DNA of 64,000 bases from Roseiarcus fermentans (GTDB lineage Bacteria; Pseudomonadota; Alphaproteobacteria; Rhizobiales; Beijerinckiaceae), in assembly GCF_003315135.1 (NCBI RefSeq), contig NZ_QNRK01000018.1, positions 1-64,000 of the forward strand, in the 5' to 3' direction. Below the pieces are notes generated by a model. The model saw only the letters and a list, made by a program, of their open reading frames with translations, was not told the DNA's origin and ran no database searches. The position numbers were made by a program, and so were the translations under genes. This document shows positions 8,061-17,893 of this stretch, piece by piece. The number at the start of each line of letters is the position of its first letter. Position 1 is the first letter of the stretch.

Positions 8061-9524
8061 TCAGGCGCCGAACTCGTCGGGATCGCGCCAGCCGCGCTCG
8101 AACGGCAGGCGCCAGGAATGGGGCGCGACCAGCTGGTAGATCGACTGCGGCCCCCAGGAGCCGGGCGCGTAGATGCGGACCGGCGGCGGGTTGTCGAGCA
8201 CGCGGGTCGAGATCTCCCACAGGCGCTCGATGCCGTCGGCGGTGCAGAACAGCGTGTGGTCGCCGCGCATCGCGTCGAGGATCAGCCGCTCGTAGGCCTC
8301 GAGGACCGCGTCGCCGTCTCCGGTGTCGTGCAGCCGGAATTGCAGGCTCTGCTTGGCGAGCCGCATGCCGGGCCCGGGCTTCTTGCCGTAGAAGGACAGC
8401 GACACCCGCGTCTGGTCGGCGAGGTCGAAGGTGAGGTGGTCGGGCCCCTGCAGACCGAGCCCCGAATCCTCGGGGAACATGCTGCGCGGCGGCTCCTTGA
8501 AGGCGATCGAAATGATTCGCTGGCCCTGCGCCATGCGCTTTCCCGTGCGCAGATAGAAGGGAACGCCGGCCCAGCGCCAGTTGTCGATCCGGCACTTGAG
8601 GGCGACGAAGGTCTCGGTGTCCGAATCCGGATCGACGCCCTTTTCCTGGCGGTAGCCGATGTATTGCCCGCGCACCACATTGGCCGGGTCGATCGGCATC
8701 AGCGAGCGGAACACCTTGTTCTTCTCTTCGCTGATCGGGCCCGGCGCGAGCGAGGTCGGCGGCTCCATCGCCACGAAGCCGAGGATCTGGAACAGGTGGG
8801 TCACCACCATGTCGCGAAACGCGCCGGTCTGCTCGTAAAAGCCGATGCGATTGCCGATCTCCAGCGTCTCGGGCACGTCGATCTGCACGTGGTCGATGAA
8901 ATTGCGGTTCCAGATCGGCTCGAACAGCCCGTTGCCGAAGCGGAAGGCGAGGATGTTCTGCGCCGGCTCCTTGCCGAGGAAATGGTCGATTCGGAAGATC
9001 TGGTCCTCGGAAAACACCTTGTGCAGTTCGGCGTTGAGCGCGACCGCGCTCTCGAGGTCGGTGCCGAACGGCTTCTCCATGATCACCCGCGAGCCCTTGG
9101 CGAGGTCCGCCTCCTGCAGCATCCGCACCGCCGACAGCGCGGCGGCCGGCGGCACGCTGAGATAGTTGACGAGCTGGAAGCTTCCGCCGAGCGCTTCGGC
9201 GGCCCGCTCGACGGCCGCGGCCAGCGCGCGCGCGCCCTGCTTGATCGGGACGTAGTCGAGCGCCGTGTCGAGCGCCGGCCAGTCGCCGTCCGTCGGCGGG
9301 TGGTCGTGATGCATCTCGACCGCCTTGCGGGCGAGCCTGCGGAAGTCGTCGACGCCGATGTCGTCGAGCGAGACGCCGATGATCCGGCACTTCGGGATGA
9401 AGCCCGCGGTGATGAGGTGGAAAAGCCCCGGCAGCAGCTTGCGCTGCGACAGATCGCCGGTCGCGCCGAACAGGACGACGATCTGCGGCAGTTTCGGACC
9501 CACTCCGGTCGGTATTCTGGACAT
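8061..9524 (-). CDS. zwf: Glucose-6-phosphate 1-dehydrogenase
   Basis: 487 residues. It oxidises glucose 6-phosphate with NAD(P)+ to 6-phosphogluconolactone, the entry to the Entner-Doudoroff and oxidative pentose-phosphate routes. The nucleotide-binding LFGATGDLSQRK (18-29), EKPFG (150-154) and the active-site signature RIDHFLGKE (178-186) are all present. A GGGAGAG site precedes the ATG by 5 nt. pgl and edd are not adjacent, so the gene seems to stand alone here. Confidence 0.97.
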   Translation of the reverse strand: MSRIPTGVGPKLPQIVVLFGATGDLSQRKLLPGLFHLITAGFIPKCRIIGVSLDDIGVDDFRRLARKAVEMHHDHPPTDGDWPALDTALDYVPIKQGARALAAAVERAAEALGGSFQLVNYLSVPPAAALSAVRMLQEADLAKGSRVIMEKPFGTDLESAVALNAELHKVFSEDQIFRIDHFLGKEPAQNILAFRFGNGLFEPIWNRNFIDHVQIDVPETLEIGNRIGFYEQTGAFRDMVVTHLFQILGFVAMEPPTSLAPGPISEEKNKVFRSLMPIDPANVVRGQYIGYRQEKGVDPDSDTETFVALKCRIDNWRWAGVPFYLRTGKRMAQGQRIISIAFKEPPRSMFPEDSGLGLQGPDHLTFDLADQTRVSLSFYGKKPGPGMRLAKQSLQFRLHDTGDGDAVLEAYERLILDAMRGDHTLFCTADGIERLWEISTRVLDNPPPVRIYAPGSWGPQSIYQLVAPHSWRLPFERGWRDPDEFGA

Positions 9525-10258
9525 CGCGCTCTCCCGTCATCCGCTGGCCGTCCACTCTTGACGGGCATTGCGTGACAGTCGTGCGACAGGAGCGGGGCGG
9601 ACGCAAGGCGGCCCAAGCGCCCGGCGCGCGAATGCGCGCGTCGGGACGTTCCCCGCCCCTCCGCCGCCGTGCCCCCGCCGCCCCGCGAAAACCGGCCTGA
9701 ACGACGTTTGGACGGGCTTGGATTCTCTCGTCCGAATCGAATATTTTCAGGGACTTGCCGAAGACGCCCGCGGACTCGGGAACAGCCGAGCCGCCGTCAT
9801 CGCGAGGAGCGACCCCCGGACTTGGATCCAGACTTGGATCCGGGGGGACGCGGCGATCCAGGGGGGCGCGGCCAAGATCTGCCGTATGCCACGCTTCGCC
9901 GCGCTTCGACGTCGGCGCAGGCGGCCCCTGGATCGCCGCGTCGCCCTTCGGGCTCCTCGCGAGGACGGCGGGAAGCGTCATCGGCGTCGACGACGGGTCA
10001 TGCCCAAGGCGCCCCAAGGTTTGGCGGTGACCGGACTCGTCTTTAGTCTCCGTCAGGCCGCGCCCCTCCGGCAACGTCAGCGCAAGGATCCGCAGCCGCG
10101 TTTGGCCGCTTCGCGGGAAACTTCGCAATTGATGCCGATGTCAACCTCGTCCCGCACCTTTGCCCAATGGGATCCGCCTGATACGATGCGAAACATGGCA
10201 GGGAGGGACAAGCGGACAAGCGCTTTCGTCTTTATTCTCAACACCAGGAGTCCGTCTG
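9525..10258. other. Long intergenic region with one hairpin repeat
   Basis: No credible gene is seen in these 734 bp; the frames present are GC-driven. The segment 9794-9970 is a REP-like inverted repeat (listed separately). The last 120 bp carry lower GC and lead into the methyltransferase gene, whose ribosome site AGGAG is at 10246-10250. Confidence 0.6.
9794..9970. repeat. REP-like nested inverted repeat
   Basis: Outer arms: gtcatcgcgaggagc at about 9796-9810 and its near complement ctcctcgcgagga at 9953-9965. Inner arms: cggcgatccaggggg at 9851-9865 and cccctggatcgccgcg at 9925-9940. The arms share the gtcatcgcgag...gcgatccagg wording with the 213-bp units at 27.9-28.5 kb, so they belong to one dispersed family. 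A direct duplication of cttggatcc lies inside. Confidence 0.75.
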
Positions 10259-11248
10259 ATGGCTGTGACGCTGGATCATACGGACGCGATTGTAGTCGTC
10301 GATGAACTTGGCGACGGAATGCGCAGGATCACGGTTCAGCCAAAGTGTAACAAATTCTTACCCTGTAGCAATTGGGATACCCATTATTCGCTGGATATGA
10401 TTGATTTGATGCTAGAGACCGCCGGGCTCTGGATAGTCGATGCTATCATGCATGAAGAAAATCCTCTTTACGTTCCGCTGGAAATTAAGTGGGAAGTACT
10501 TAGCTATATTGATGACAAAGATCTCGACGGATGCCGTTTGCTGGATTTTGGCTCAGGAGGCGGCTCTTCCAGCATCGTGTTATCGCGTATCGCACCCAGT
10601 GCGACTGTCGTTGGCGTTGAACTGAGAGAGGACTTTGTCAGGATTTCACGACGAATAGCAGAATTCTACGGCGTTTCAGACCGCGTTCATTTTCATATCT
10701 CTCCGTCGCCAAGACAGTTGCCACCGGACCTGGGTCAATTCGATTTCATTTTCCTGTCTGCTGTCTACGAACATTTGCTTCCCGGCGAGCGTGCGCAGCT
10801 TATGCCCTTGCTATGGTCCCACTTGAAAACAGGCGGTATCCTTTTCCTCAATCAGACGCCTCACCGCTGGTTCCCGGTCGAACATCACACGACGGGTCTG
10901 CCGCTCGTCAACTATCTGCCGGACGGCCTGACTGCGGTCTGCGCGCGGACGTTCTCGAAGCGCATGGAGGGCGACGAGACTTGGGAGACGTTGTTGCGCA
11001 AGGGCATTCGCGGCGCGACGCACGGGGGCGTGTTGGCCGAACTCAATCGCGACGGCCGCAAGGCGCTGTCATTGCAGCCGAAGCGCTTCGGCGCAAATGA
11101 CCACATTGAACTCTGGTATCGCTACTCCAACACGTTGCAGCCGACCGCGCTGCGAAAGCTCGCAATGTGGGGCATGGAGGCGCTGAAGAAGGCGACCGGC
11201 ATGACGCTGACGCCTTACATATCGCTGGCGATCCGCAAGATTGCGTGA
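10259..11248 (+). CDS. SAM-dependent methyltransferase, class I
   Basis: 329 residues from the ATG at 10259, preceded 8 nt upstream by AGGAG; an earlier in-frame ATG (10160) has no ribosome site. Motif I (LLDFGSGGGSSSIVLSR) lies near residue 100, with VVGVELREDF as the acidic loop and YEHLLPGER plus TGGILFLNQTP following, as in class I methyltransferases. The first 600 bp have clearly lower GC and more A/T-ending codons than neighbouring genes, while the last 400 bp look native. Recent transfer or a chimeric gene is likely. The substrate is unknown. Confidence 0.82.
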   Translation: MAVTLDHTDAIVVVDELGDGMRRITVQPKCNKFLPCSNWDTHYSLDMIDLMLETAGLWIVDAIMHEENPLYVPLEIKWEVLSYIDDKDLDGCRLLDFGSGGGSSSIVLSRIAPSATVVGVELREDFVRISRRIAEFYGVSDRVHFHISPSPRQLPPDLGQFDFIFLSAVYEHLLPGERAQLMPLLWSHLKTGGILFLNQTPHRWFPVEHHTTGLPLVNYLPDGLTAVCARTFSKRMEGDETWETLLRKGIRGATHGGVLAELNRDGRKALSLQPKRFGANDHIELWYRYSNTLQPTALRKLAMWGMEALKKATGMTLTPYISLAIRKIA

Positions 11249-11283
11249 ATTCCTGCTGGCGAGGCGCCGGATCTCAGTGGGCC

Positions 11284-12198
11284 TCACCGCCGCCTGAGCC
11301 TGAGGCTCGCCCAGCCTTCGAGGTCGATCCGCTCGGCGAGAAAAAAGCCCTGCGCGCGCCACGCGGCGAGCACGCCGGGAACGTCGGCGAGCAGCAGGCC
11401 CGAGACGATGGCGTCGCCGTCCCGCGCCGTCACCGCGGCCAGCGAGGAGGCGAGCAGGCGCAGGGGCTTGGCGAGAATGTTGGCGAACACCACGTCGTAG
11501 GGACCGGCGTCGCGCAGGGCGCGATTCTCGACGCCGCGCGAAACAATCGCCTTGCAGAATTCGCCGACGCCGTTGAGGCGGGCGTTGTCGTTGGCGACCG
11601 TGACCGCGACCGGATCGAGGTCGCCGAGCCGGACCTGCCGTTTCAGAACCCGGGCGGCGGCGATGGCGAGGACGCCCGCGCCGCAGCCGACGTCGAGCAC
11701 GGCCCGCGGGCGGCGGCGCTTGAGCAGCCGGTCGAAATGCATCAGGCAGCCGCGCGTCGTGCCGTGATGGCCGGTGCCGAAGGCGAGGCCGGCCTCGATC
11801 TCGATGCCGATGTCGCTGACGCCGACCTTTGCCCGGTCGTGGCTCCCGTGGACGAGGAAGCGGCCGGCGCGCACCGGCGCGAGGCCGGCGAGCGCATTGG
11901 CGACCCAGTCCTTTTTCTCCGTGAGACCGAATGCGGCCGCCTGGGCGGTCTCTTCGTCGGCGGCGGCGGCGATCAGGGCGCGCAGCTCGTCCTCGTCGGG
12001 CTCGAAGCCGAAATAGGCCTCGACCAGCCACGCCTTGCCGCCGCCCGGCCAGACGTCCTCGGTCTCGAAGGCGGAGGCGGCGGCTTCCGCCGGCTCGAAA
12101 CTCTCGACGATGAGATCGGCGACGGCGCGCGCGCGGCGCTCGTCGGTGGTGAGCGTGAGACGGTGGGCGGCGTTGTTGGGCGGCAGGCCTTCGAGCAT
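11284..12198 (-). CDS. prmA: Ribosomal protein L11 methyltransferase
   Basis: 304 residues. PrmA methylates ribosomal protein L11. The N-terminal recognition domain is followed by GLAFGTGHHGTTRGCL (138-152), motif I VLDVGCGAGVLAIAAA (167-182), LDPVAVTVANDNARLN and ANILAKPL, a set specific to PrmA. It lies convergent to the preceding methyltransferase gene, with 35 bp between the stops. Length is normal. Confidence 0.94.
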   Translation of the reverse strand: MLEGLPPNNAAHRLTLTTDERRARAVADLIVESFEPAEAAASAFETEDVWPGGGKAWLVEAYFGFEPDEDELRALIAAAADEETAQAAAFGLTEKKDWVANALAGLAPVRAGRFLVHGSHDRAKVGVSDIGIEIEAGLAFGTGHHGTTRGCLMHFDRLLKRRRPRAVLDVGCGAGVLAIAAARVLKRQVRLGDLDPVAVTVANDNARLNGVGEFCKAIVSRGVENRALRDAGPYDVVFANILAKPLRLLASSLAAVTARDGDAIVSGLLLADVPGVLAAWRAQGFFLAERIDLEGWASLRLRRR

Positions 12199-12301
12199 GG
12201 CCGCCGCCTATCACGGCTGTCCGCTCCCCGCCAGCCTCGGTCTTACAATCTCCACATCATGCTGGTATTCAATCGTTCTCTCTGGCGCGGAGCGGCGTGC
12301 G

Positions 12302-12877
12302 ATGGCCACGGACTTGGCGACGAAGGAAGCCCTCACAGTCGATTTCGCACGGACCGCGCAGGCGATCCGGCTCCGCCGCAACGGCTGGACGCCGAACAAC
12401 GCCCGCCTGCCGGTCCTTCTCTACCGCAGCGTGCGGCTCGGCGAGGCCGGGCCGGATCTGGCCTCGGCGTTCGAGGCCCTGTTCCGGCGCAACGGCTGGC
12501 CGCCGGCGTGGCGCAACGGCGTCTACGGCTGTCATCACTACCATTCGAACGCCCACGAAGCGCTCGGCTTCGCCGCCGGCTCGGCGAAGCTGGTCCTCGG
12601 CGGCCCGGACGGGCTCGAGGCCGACGTCGAAGCCGGCGACGTCCTCGTCCTGCCGGCCGGGACCGGCCATTGCCGGTTGCAGGCGAGCGCCGACCTCGTC
12701 GTCGTCGGGGCCTACCCGCCCGGCGCGCGCTGGGACCTCTGTCGCGCCGCGCCGAGCCCGGAGCAGACCGAGCGGATGCGGGCGCTTCCCGTTCCGGCGT
12801 CCGACCCGGTCGGGGGCGTTTCTGGGCCGCTGACGGAGCGCTGGCGGCAAGAGGCATGGCTGGCGCGGCTGCGTTGA
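12302..12877 (+). CDS. YjlB-like cupin domain protein
   Basis: 191 residues from the ATG at 12302. The cupin motif is visible as YHSNAHEALGFAAGSA (histidines and glutamate of metal-binding motif 1) and GDVLVLPAGTGHCRL (motif 2). Family members are small metal-binding proteins without assigned function. It starts about 100 bp from the divergent prmA. The frame extends upstream, but that part is antisense to prmA. Confidence 0.82.
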   Translation: MATDLATKEALTVDFARTAQAIRLRRNGWTPNNARLPVLLYRSVRLGEAGPDLASAFEALFRRNGWPPAWRNGVYGCHHYHSNAHEALGFAAGSAKLVLGGPDGLEADVEAGDVLVLPAGTGHCRLQASADLVVVGAYPPGARWDLCRAAPSPEQTERMRALPVPASDPVGGVSGPLTERWRQEAWLARLR

Positions 12878-12904
12878 GGATGGCGCCGAACGCCGCCGAA
12901 ACTG

Positions 12905-13201
12905 TCAGGCCACCTTCGGCTCGAAGGGCTTTACCCCGAGCGCTTCGGCATGCGCGCGAACTTGCGCCAGGTCGAAACTCATCTGCATTCGAAGCCAGAA
13001 ATCGGCCGTTCCTCCGAACGCCTTTTCAAGGCGCACCGCCATTTCGGGGGAGATGCCGCTCTCCCCGCGAATGACGCGGTAGAGCTGCTGACGGGTCACG
13101 CCGAGCCCTTCGGCCGCCTCGGCAATGGAAAGGCCGAGTTCGTCGATGTTGTCCTTGACCAGTCCCCCGGGGTGGGGCGGGTTCTTCATGCTGGGCGCCA
13201 T
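12905..13201 (-). CDS. higA: HigA-type antitoxin (Xre family)
   Basis: 98 residues from the ATG at 13201, 8 nt after GAGGAG; a GTG nine bases earlier is less well placed. The helix-turn-helix (LSIAEAAEGLGVTRQQLYRVI) and the conserved MAVRLEKAFGGTADFWLRMQ segment define the HigA antidote family. It follows the higB reading frame by about 12 nt, in the typical toxin-first higBA order. It probably autorepresses through the inverted repeat upstream of higB. Confidence 0.9.
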   Translation of the reverse strand: MAPSMKNPPHPGGLVKDNIDELGLSIAEAAEGLGVTRQQLYRVIRGESGISPEMAVRLEKAFGGTADFWLRMQMSFDLAQVRAHAEALGVKPFEPKVA

Positions 13202-13213
13202 CGCAAACACTCC

Positions 13214-13491
13214 TCAGTGATAGTCGATAAGGTCGACGTCGGTCGCCTTGTCGCCCTCGAACCCGAAGACAATCCGCCAGTTCGCCCGGACCGTGACAGC
13301 CCAATGGCCTTTGAGGTCGCCCTTCAGCGGGTGCAAGCGAAACGACGGCTGGTTGAGGTGGCCGATCGCTCCCGCCGCCTCGAGAGCGGAGAGAACAAGC
13401 CGGATTTTCTCGACCAGGTCGGCGGCGACCTGCTGCGGTCGTCGTCTTCGAACAGGCGCTTCAAGCCCTTGTGTTTGAAGCTCGCGATCAC
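13214..13491 (-). pseudogene. higB: HigB-type toxin, frameshifted
   Basis: The canonical HigB start, IASFKHKGLKRLFEDDD, is read from a GTG at 13491. The rest, AADLVEKIRLVLSALEAAG to VDLIDYH, is in another frame; the switch lies near 13430, at DRSR. The span of 278 nt is one short of 93 codons, so a one-base deletion (for example ggg to gg before GTC) explains it. A longer ORF starting at 13513 reads the first third in the wrong frame and is not the real product. The toxin is probably inactive. Confidence 0.8.
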
Positions 13492-13496
13492 GTCGC

Positions 13497-13525
13497 ATCG
13501 TAACCTGTAACATGACACTTTACAA
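13497..13525 (-). promoter_or_regulatory. higBA promoter and operator
   Basis: Reading leftward: TTGTAA (13525-13520), 17 bp, TACGAT (13502-13497), then the higB GTG at 13491, so the transcript may be leaderless. The -35 box overlaps an inverted repeat TGTAA-N9-TTACA (13506-13524), the type of site bound by HigA. This supports autoregulation. Confidence 0.55.
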
Positions 13526-13665
13526 GCGGCGCCTGCGCTTCAGCGCCTATGGCGATCAAGCCGTTCCTCGGCTGCGGCCAGCTCGCCGTTATTTGGCGCC
13601 GGACGAGCGGGCTCCCGATCGGAAGCGTCGGAGAAGACGACGCAAGGTCCGGCAAGGCCGCGCAT

Positions 13666-15780
13666 CTAGCCGACTCCGGCCTCGTGGAAAAAATCGTACA
13701 CCAGCTTCGCTGTCGCCGCGTTCAGCCCCGGCGTTTTCTCCAGGTCCGACAAGCCCGCCCGCGCCACCGCCTTGGCGGAGCCGAAGGCGTGCAGGAGCGC
13801 GCGCTTGCGCGCCGGGCCGACGCCGGGAATTTCGTCGAGCGGGCTCTTGACGAAATCCTTCTTGCGCCTGGCGCGGTGCGTGCCGATGGCGAAGCGGTGC
13901 GCCTCGTCGCGCAGCCGCTGCACGAAGAACAGGGCGGGGTCGCGTGGGCTGAGCCGGAAAGGCTCGCGGCCTTCGACGAAAAAGGTCTCGCGCCCGGCGT
14001 TGCGGTCCGGCCCCTTGGCGATCGAGGCGAGCGCGACGCCCTCGACGCCGAGCGCGGCGAAGACTTCGCGCGCGGCTTCGAACTGGCCGCGCCCGCCGTC
14101 GATGATCGCGAGGTCGGGCGCGTCGGGGAAGGCGTCGTCCTGTAGCCGCGCTCGCTGAGCGCGGCCGCCGGGCCCGGCGGCGGGATCGGCCAGCGTCTCG
14201 CCGCGGTCAGCGACCGCGGCTACAGGGGCGACCGCGGCGACGGGGTCGCGCTCCGCCACCGCCGCCGCCTGCCGCTTCAGCCGCGAAAATCGCCGCGTCA
14301 GCACCTCGCGCATCATGGCGTAGTCGTCGCCCGGCGTCAGGTCGGCGCTCTTGATGTTGAAGGTGCGGTAGGCGGACTTCACAAAACCCTCCGGCCCCGC
14401 GACCACCATCGCCCCGATCGCGTTGGTCCCCATGATGTGGGAATTGTCGTAGATCTCGACCCGGCGCAGCGGCGTCGCGATCCCGAACGCCTGCGCCAGC
14501 GCGGCCATCAACCGTTCCTGGCTCGCGGTCTCGGCGAGCTTGCGCGACAGCGCCTCGCGGGCGTTGCGCATGGCGGCGTCGACGAGGTCGCGCTTCTCGC
14601 CCCGGCGCGGCACGCCGATGGCGATGCGATGGCCGGCGCGCGCGCTCAGCACCTCGCCGAGCGTCGCCGCGCTCGCGACCGGGTGGCTCAGCAGCACCAG
14701 CCGCGGCGCCGGCCGTTCGAGATAGAACTGCGCCAGAAAGGCGTCGAGCACCTCCTCCGGTCCGACCGCCCCGGCGCGGGGAAAATAGGCGCGGTTGCCC
14801 CAGTTCTGGTAGGTGCGGAAGAAGAACACCTCGACGCAATATTGCCCCGCCTCTTCGGTGACGGCGAACACGTCCGCCTCGGGGATCGTGCGCGGATTGA
14901 CGCTCTGCTCGCCCTGGATCGCCGAGAGCGCCGAGATGCGGTCGCGCAGCCGCGCCGCCCGCTCGAACTCGAGCGCCGCCGAGGCCGCGCTCATCTCCTC
15001 GGCCAGCCGGTTGCGGATTGCGCGGCTGCGGCCGGACAGGAAGTCCTTCGCCTGCTTGACCAGCCCGGCGTAGTCGTCCGGCGAAATCTCGCCGGTGCAC
15101 GGGGCCGAGCAGCGCTTGATCTGATGCAGCAGGCAGGGGCGGGTGCGGTTCTCGTAATAGCTGTCGGAGCAGGTGCGCAGCAGAAAGGCGCGCTGGAGCG
15201 CGTTCATGGTGCGGAACACCGCGCCGGCGCTGGCGAACGGCCCGTAATAGTCGCCGGGACTCGAGCGCGCCCCGCGGTGCTTGACCAGCCGCGCGGCCTC
15301 GTGGCCGGTGCAGATCAGGATGTACGGAAAGCTCTTGTCGTCACGCAGCACCACGTTGTAGCGCGGCTTGAGCTGCTTGATCAGGTTGGCCTCGAGCAGC
15401 AGCGCCTCGGCCTCGGACTCGGTGGTGACGAACACCATCGAGCGCGTCTGGGCGACCATGCGGGCGATGCGCGTCGACTGGCGCTCGGGGGTGGTGTAGG
15501 CGGCGACCCGCTTTTTGATGGAGCGCGCCTTGCCGACGTACAGCACCTCGCCCTCGCCGCCGATCATGCGGTAGACGCCGGGGCCGAGCGGCGCATGGCG
15601 CCAGAACGCCTTGATCGCCTCGGCGCCGCGCGCGAGGCTCGACGGCTCGGCCGGCGGCTCGTCGAGCGCGATGTCGAGGGGGGCCGTGTCGGCGCCGAGT
15701 TCCCGCTCGAGCGCGGCCTCGGCCCGGGCTTCGGCTTCGGGCGCCTCGCCCGGAGGGTAGTGCTTTGGCGCGCCGGTCAT
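13666..15780 (-). CDS. uvrC: UvrABC excinuclease subunit C
   Basis: 704 residues from the ATG at 15780 (a GTG lies one codon upstream). UvrC makes both incisions in nucleotide excision repair. The GIY-YIG nuclease domain is seen at about 67-150 ([19 protein letters not shown]), then the UVR segment ([19 protein letters not shown]), the RNase H-like nuclease ([26 protein letters not shown]) and C-terminal helix-hairpin-helix motifs ([16 protein letters not shown]). An Ala/Arg/Asp-rich insertion of about 35 residues separates two parts of the second nuclease domain. The N-terminal 55 residues are a poorly conserved extension. Confidence 0.96.
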   Translation of the reverse strand: MTGAPKHYPPGEAPEAEARAEAALERELGADTAPLDIALDEPPAEPSSLARGAEAIKAFWRHAPLGPGVYRMIGGEGEVLYVGKARSIKKRVAAYTTPERQSTRIARMVAQTRSMVFVTTESEAEALLLEANLIKQLKPRYNVVLRDDKSFPYILICTGHEAARLVKHRGARSSPGDYYGPFASAGAVFRTMNALQRAFLLRTCSDSYYENRTRPCLLHQIKRCSAPCTGEISPDDYAGLVKQAKDFLSGRSRAIRNRLAEEMSAASAALEFERAARLRDRISALSAIQGEQSVNPRTIPEADVFAVTEEAGQYCVEVFFFRTYQNWGNRAYFPRAGAVGPEEVLDAFLAQFYLERPAPRLVLLSHPVASAATLGEVLSARAGHRIAIGVPRRGEKRDLVDAAMRNAREALSRKLAETASQERLMAALAQAFGIATPLRRVEIYDNSHIMGTNAIGAMVVAGPEGFVKSAYRTFNIKSADLTPGDDYAMMREVLTRRFSRLKRQAAAVAERDPVAAVAPVAAVADRGETLADPAAGPGGRAQRARLQDDAFPDAPDLAIIDGGRGQFEAAREVFAALGVEGVALASIAKGPDRNAGRETFFVEGREPFRLSPRDPALFFVQRLRDEAHRFAIGTHRARRKKDFVKSPLDEIPGVGPARKRALLHAFGSAKAVARAGLSDLEKTPGLNAATAKLVYDFFHEAGVG

Positions 15781-16043
15781 CACGCGCCTATCTAGGGCCG
15801 CCGCGAAGCGTTGGGAATAGTCGCGGACGCCGCCGGCGCGACCGGCGAGCGCGCTGCGCCCGCCGAGCGCGGCGACAGGAGCGCCTCGCCCGAAATCCAG
15901 CCTGGGCGCCGACCCGGCCCGTTAACCTCTTCCCATGCCCCCGGCTGGACCTCGGGCCCGTTTGGGGCTAGCTGTCGCCCCGTGTTAAGGCTTTGTTTAC
16001 CAACGGGCTCGGCGAAGCGACGCAGGAGCGGGAGGTTTCCAGC

Positions 16044-16589
16044 GTGACCATCAGACGGGGCGGCGGGTTCGGACTGGCGCTTGCCGCGACGTTTGCCGCG
16101 CTCGCGCTCGGCGGCTGCGTGGAAGCCGCAGGCGATCTGGCGACCAGCCCGGACGACGCGCAGCAGTTCGCAAAGCGTCCCGACGCCGCGATGGGCTTCG
16201 CGACGGTGGCGATCATGTCGGTGGAGGGCGCGCCCGACGGGCTCGCCGGGCCGTTCGACGACAGCCTGAAAGCCGCCGCGGCGCAGGAGCAGATCGCGAT
16301 CGCGCCCCCGACTTCGGCGAAATATCTCGTCCGCGGCTATCTCAGCGCCTCCGCCGTCAAGGACGGCGCGGCGGTGGACTTCGTCTGGGACGTCTTCACC
16401 CCCGACAAGCGCCGGGCGCAGCGGCTGACCGACACCATCGTCGTGCGCGGGTCAGGCGACGATCCGTGGGCGATGGTCAGCCCGGCGGCGCTCGACAGCA
16501 TCGCGGCGAAGAGCGCGGACGACCTCGCCGCCTATCTGTCCAACACGCCGGAAGCCGCGCCCGGCGGAGCGCTCAGCTACGCGCAGTGA
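16044..16589 (+). CDS. Putative lipoprotein of unknown function
   Basis: 181 residues from a GTG at 16044, 8 nt after GGAGG (16031-16035). A TTG at 15993 in frame has no ribosome site. The N-terminus (TIRRGGGFGLALAATF) leads to a lipobox ending LGGC near residue 25, so it should be an exported lipoprotein. The remainder, with AKYLVRGYLSASAVKDG and FVWDVFTPDKRRAQRLTD, resembles a conserved alphaproteobacterial family of unknown role. It stands about 140 bp upstream of prs. Confidence 0.75.
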   Translation: MTIRRGGGFGLALAATFAALALGGCVEAAGDLATSPDDAQQFAKRPDAAMGFATVAIMSVEGAPDGLAGPFDDSLKAAAAQEQIAIAPPTSAKYLVRGYLSASAVKDGAAVDFVWDVFTPDKRRAQRLTDTIVVRGSGDDPWAMVSPAALDSIAAKSADDLAAYLSNTPEAAPGGALSYAQ

Positions 16590-16728
16590 GCCGCCGTATC
16601 GCCCGGGAACGGCGGGCGAGGCTGGCCAATCGTCTTGAAAATGTCATGTTGTTTGCGACGGACGCGGCTGCTATGAGCCGCGTCGTCCGCGTCTATCGCA
16701 GCGCACAAGGCGGCCGAGGAGATTTGCC

Positions 16729-17676
<948 letters not shown>

Positions 17677-17784
17677 GCGGCGGGCCGCCGGCAAAAACCC
17701 CGCGATCGCCTTGCCCTCCGGGACTCCGCCGCATAGTCTTTTGGCGCGGGATCGGCGATGGGTCGCGCACTCGGCGGACGCGCG

Positions 17785-17828
17785 TTGACAAGTCCCGGCG
17801 GGTGGCGTTCTCCTGACCGATCGGTCAG
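17785..17828 (+). promoter_or_regulatory. Promoter-like box and 16-bp palindrome before the nucleoside ABC operon
   Basis: TTGACA at 17785-17790 could be a -35 box. A perfect 16-bp palindrome, ctgaccgatcggtcag, spans 17813-17828, about 65 bp upstream of the binding-protein gene. Its form fits an operator for a dimeric repressor (for example TetR-like); no regulator gene is adjacent. Confidence 0.5.
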
Positions 17829-17893
17829 TTTCGTGTGGGTCAGGGCGCTCGGCCGGATGTCCGGCCCGGCGCATTTCACCGGGAGATCTCTTC

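Noticed and set aside
13214-13513. 99-residue ORF as the intact HigB toxin
   Set aside because: Its first third (LQVTMRRDRELQTQGLEAPVR) is the wrong frame; the HigB start IASFKHKGLKRLF is one frame over, so the ORF is a product of the frameshift.
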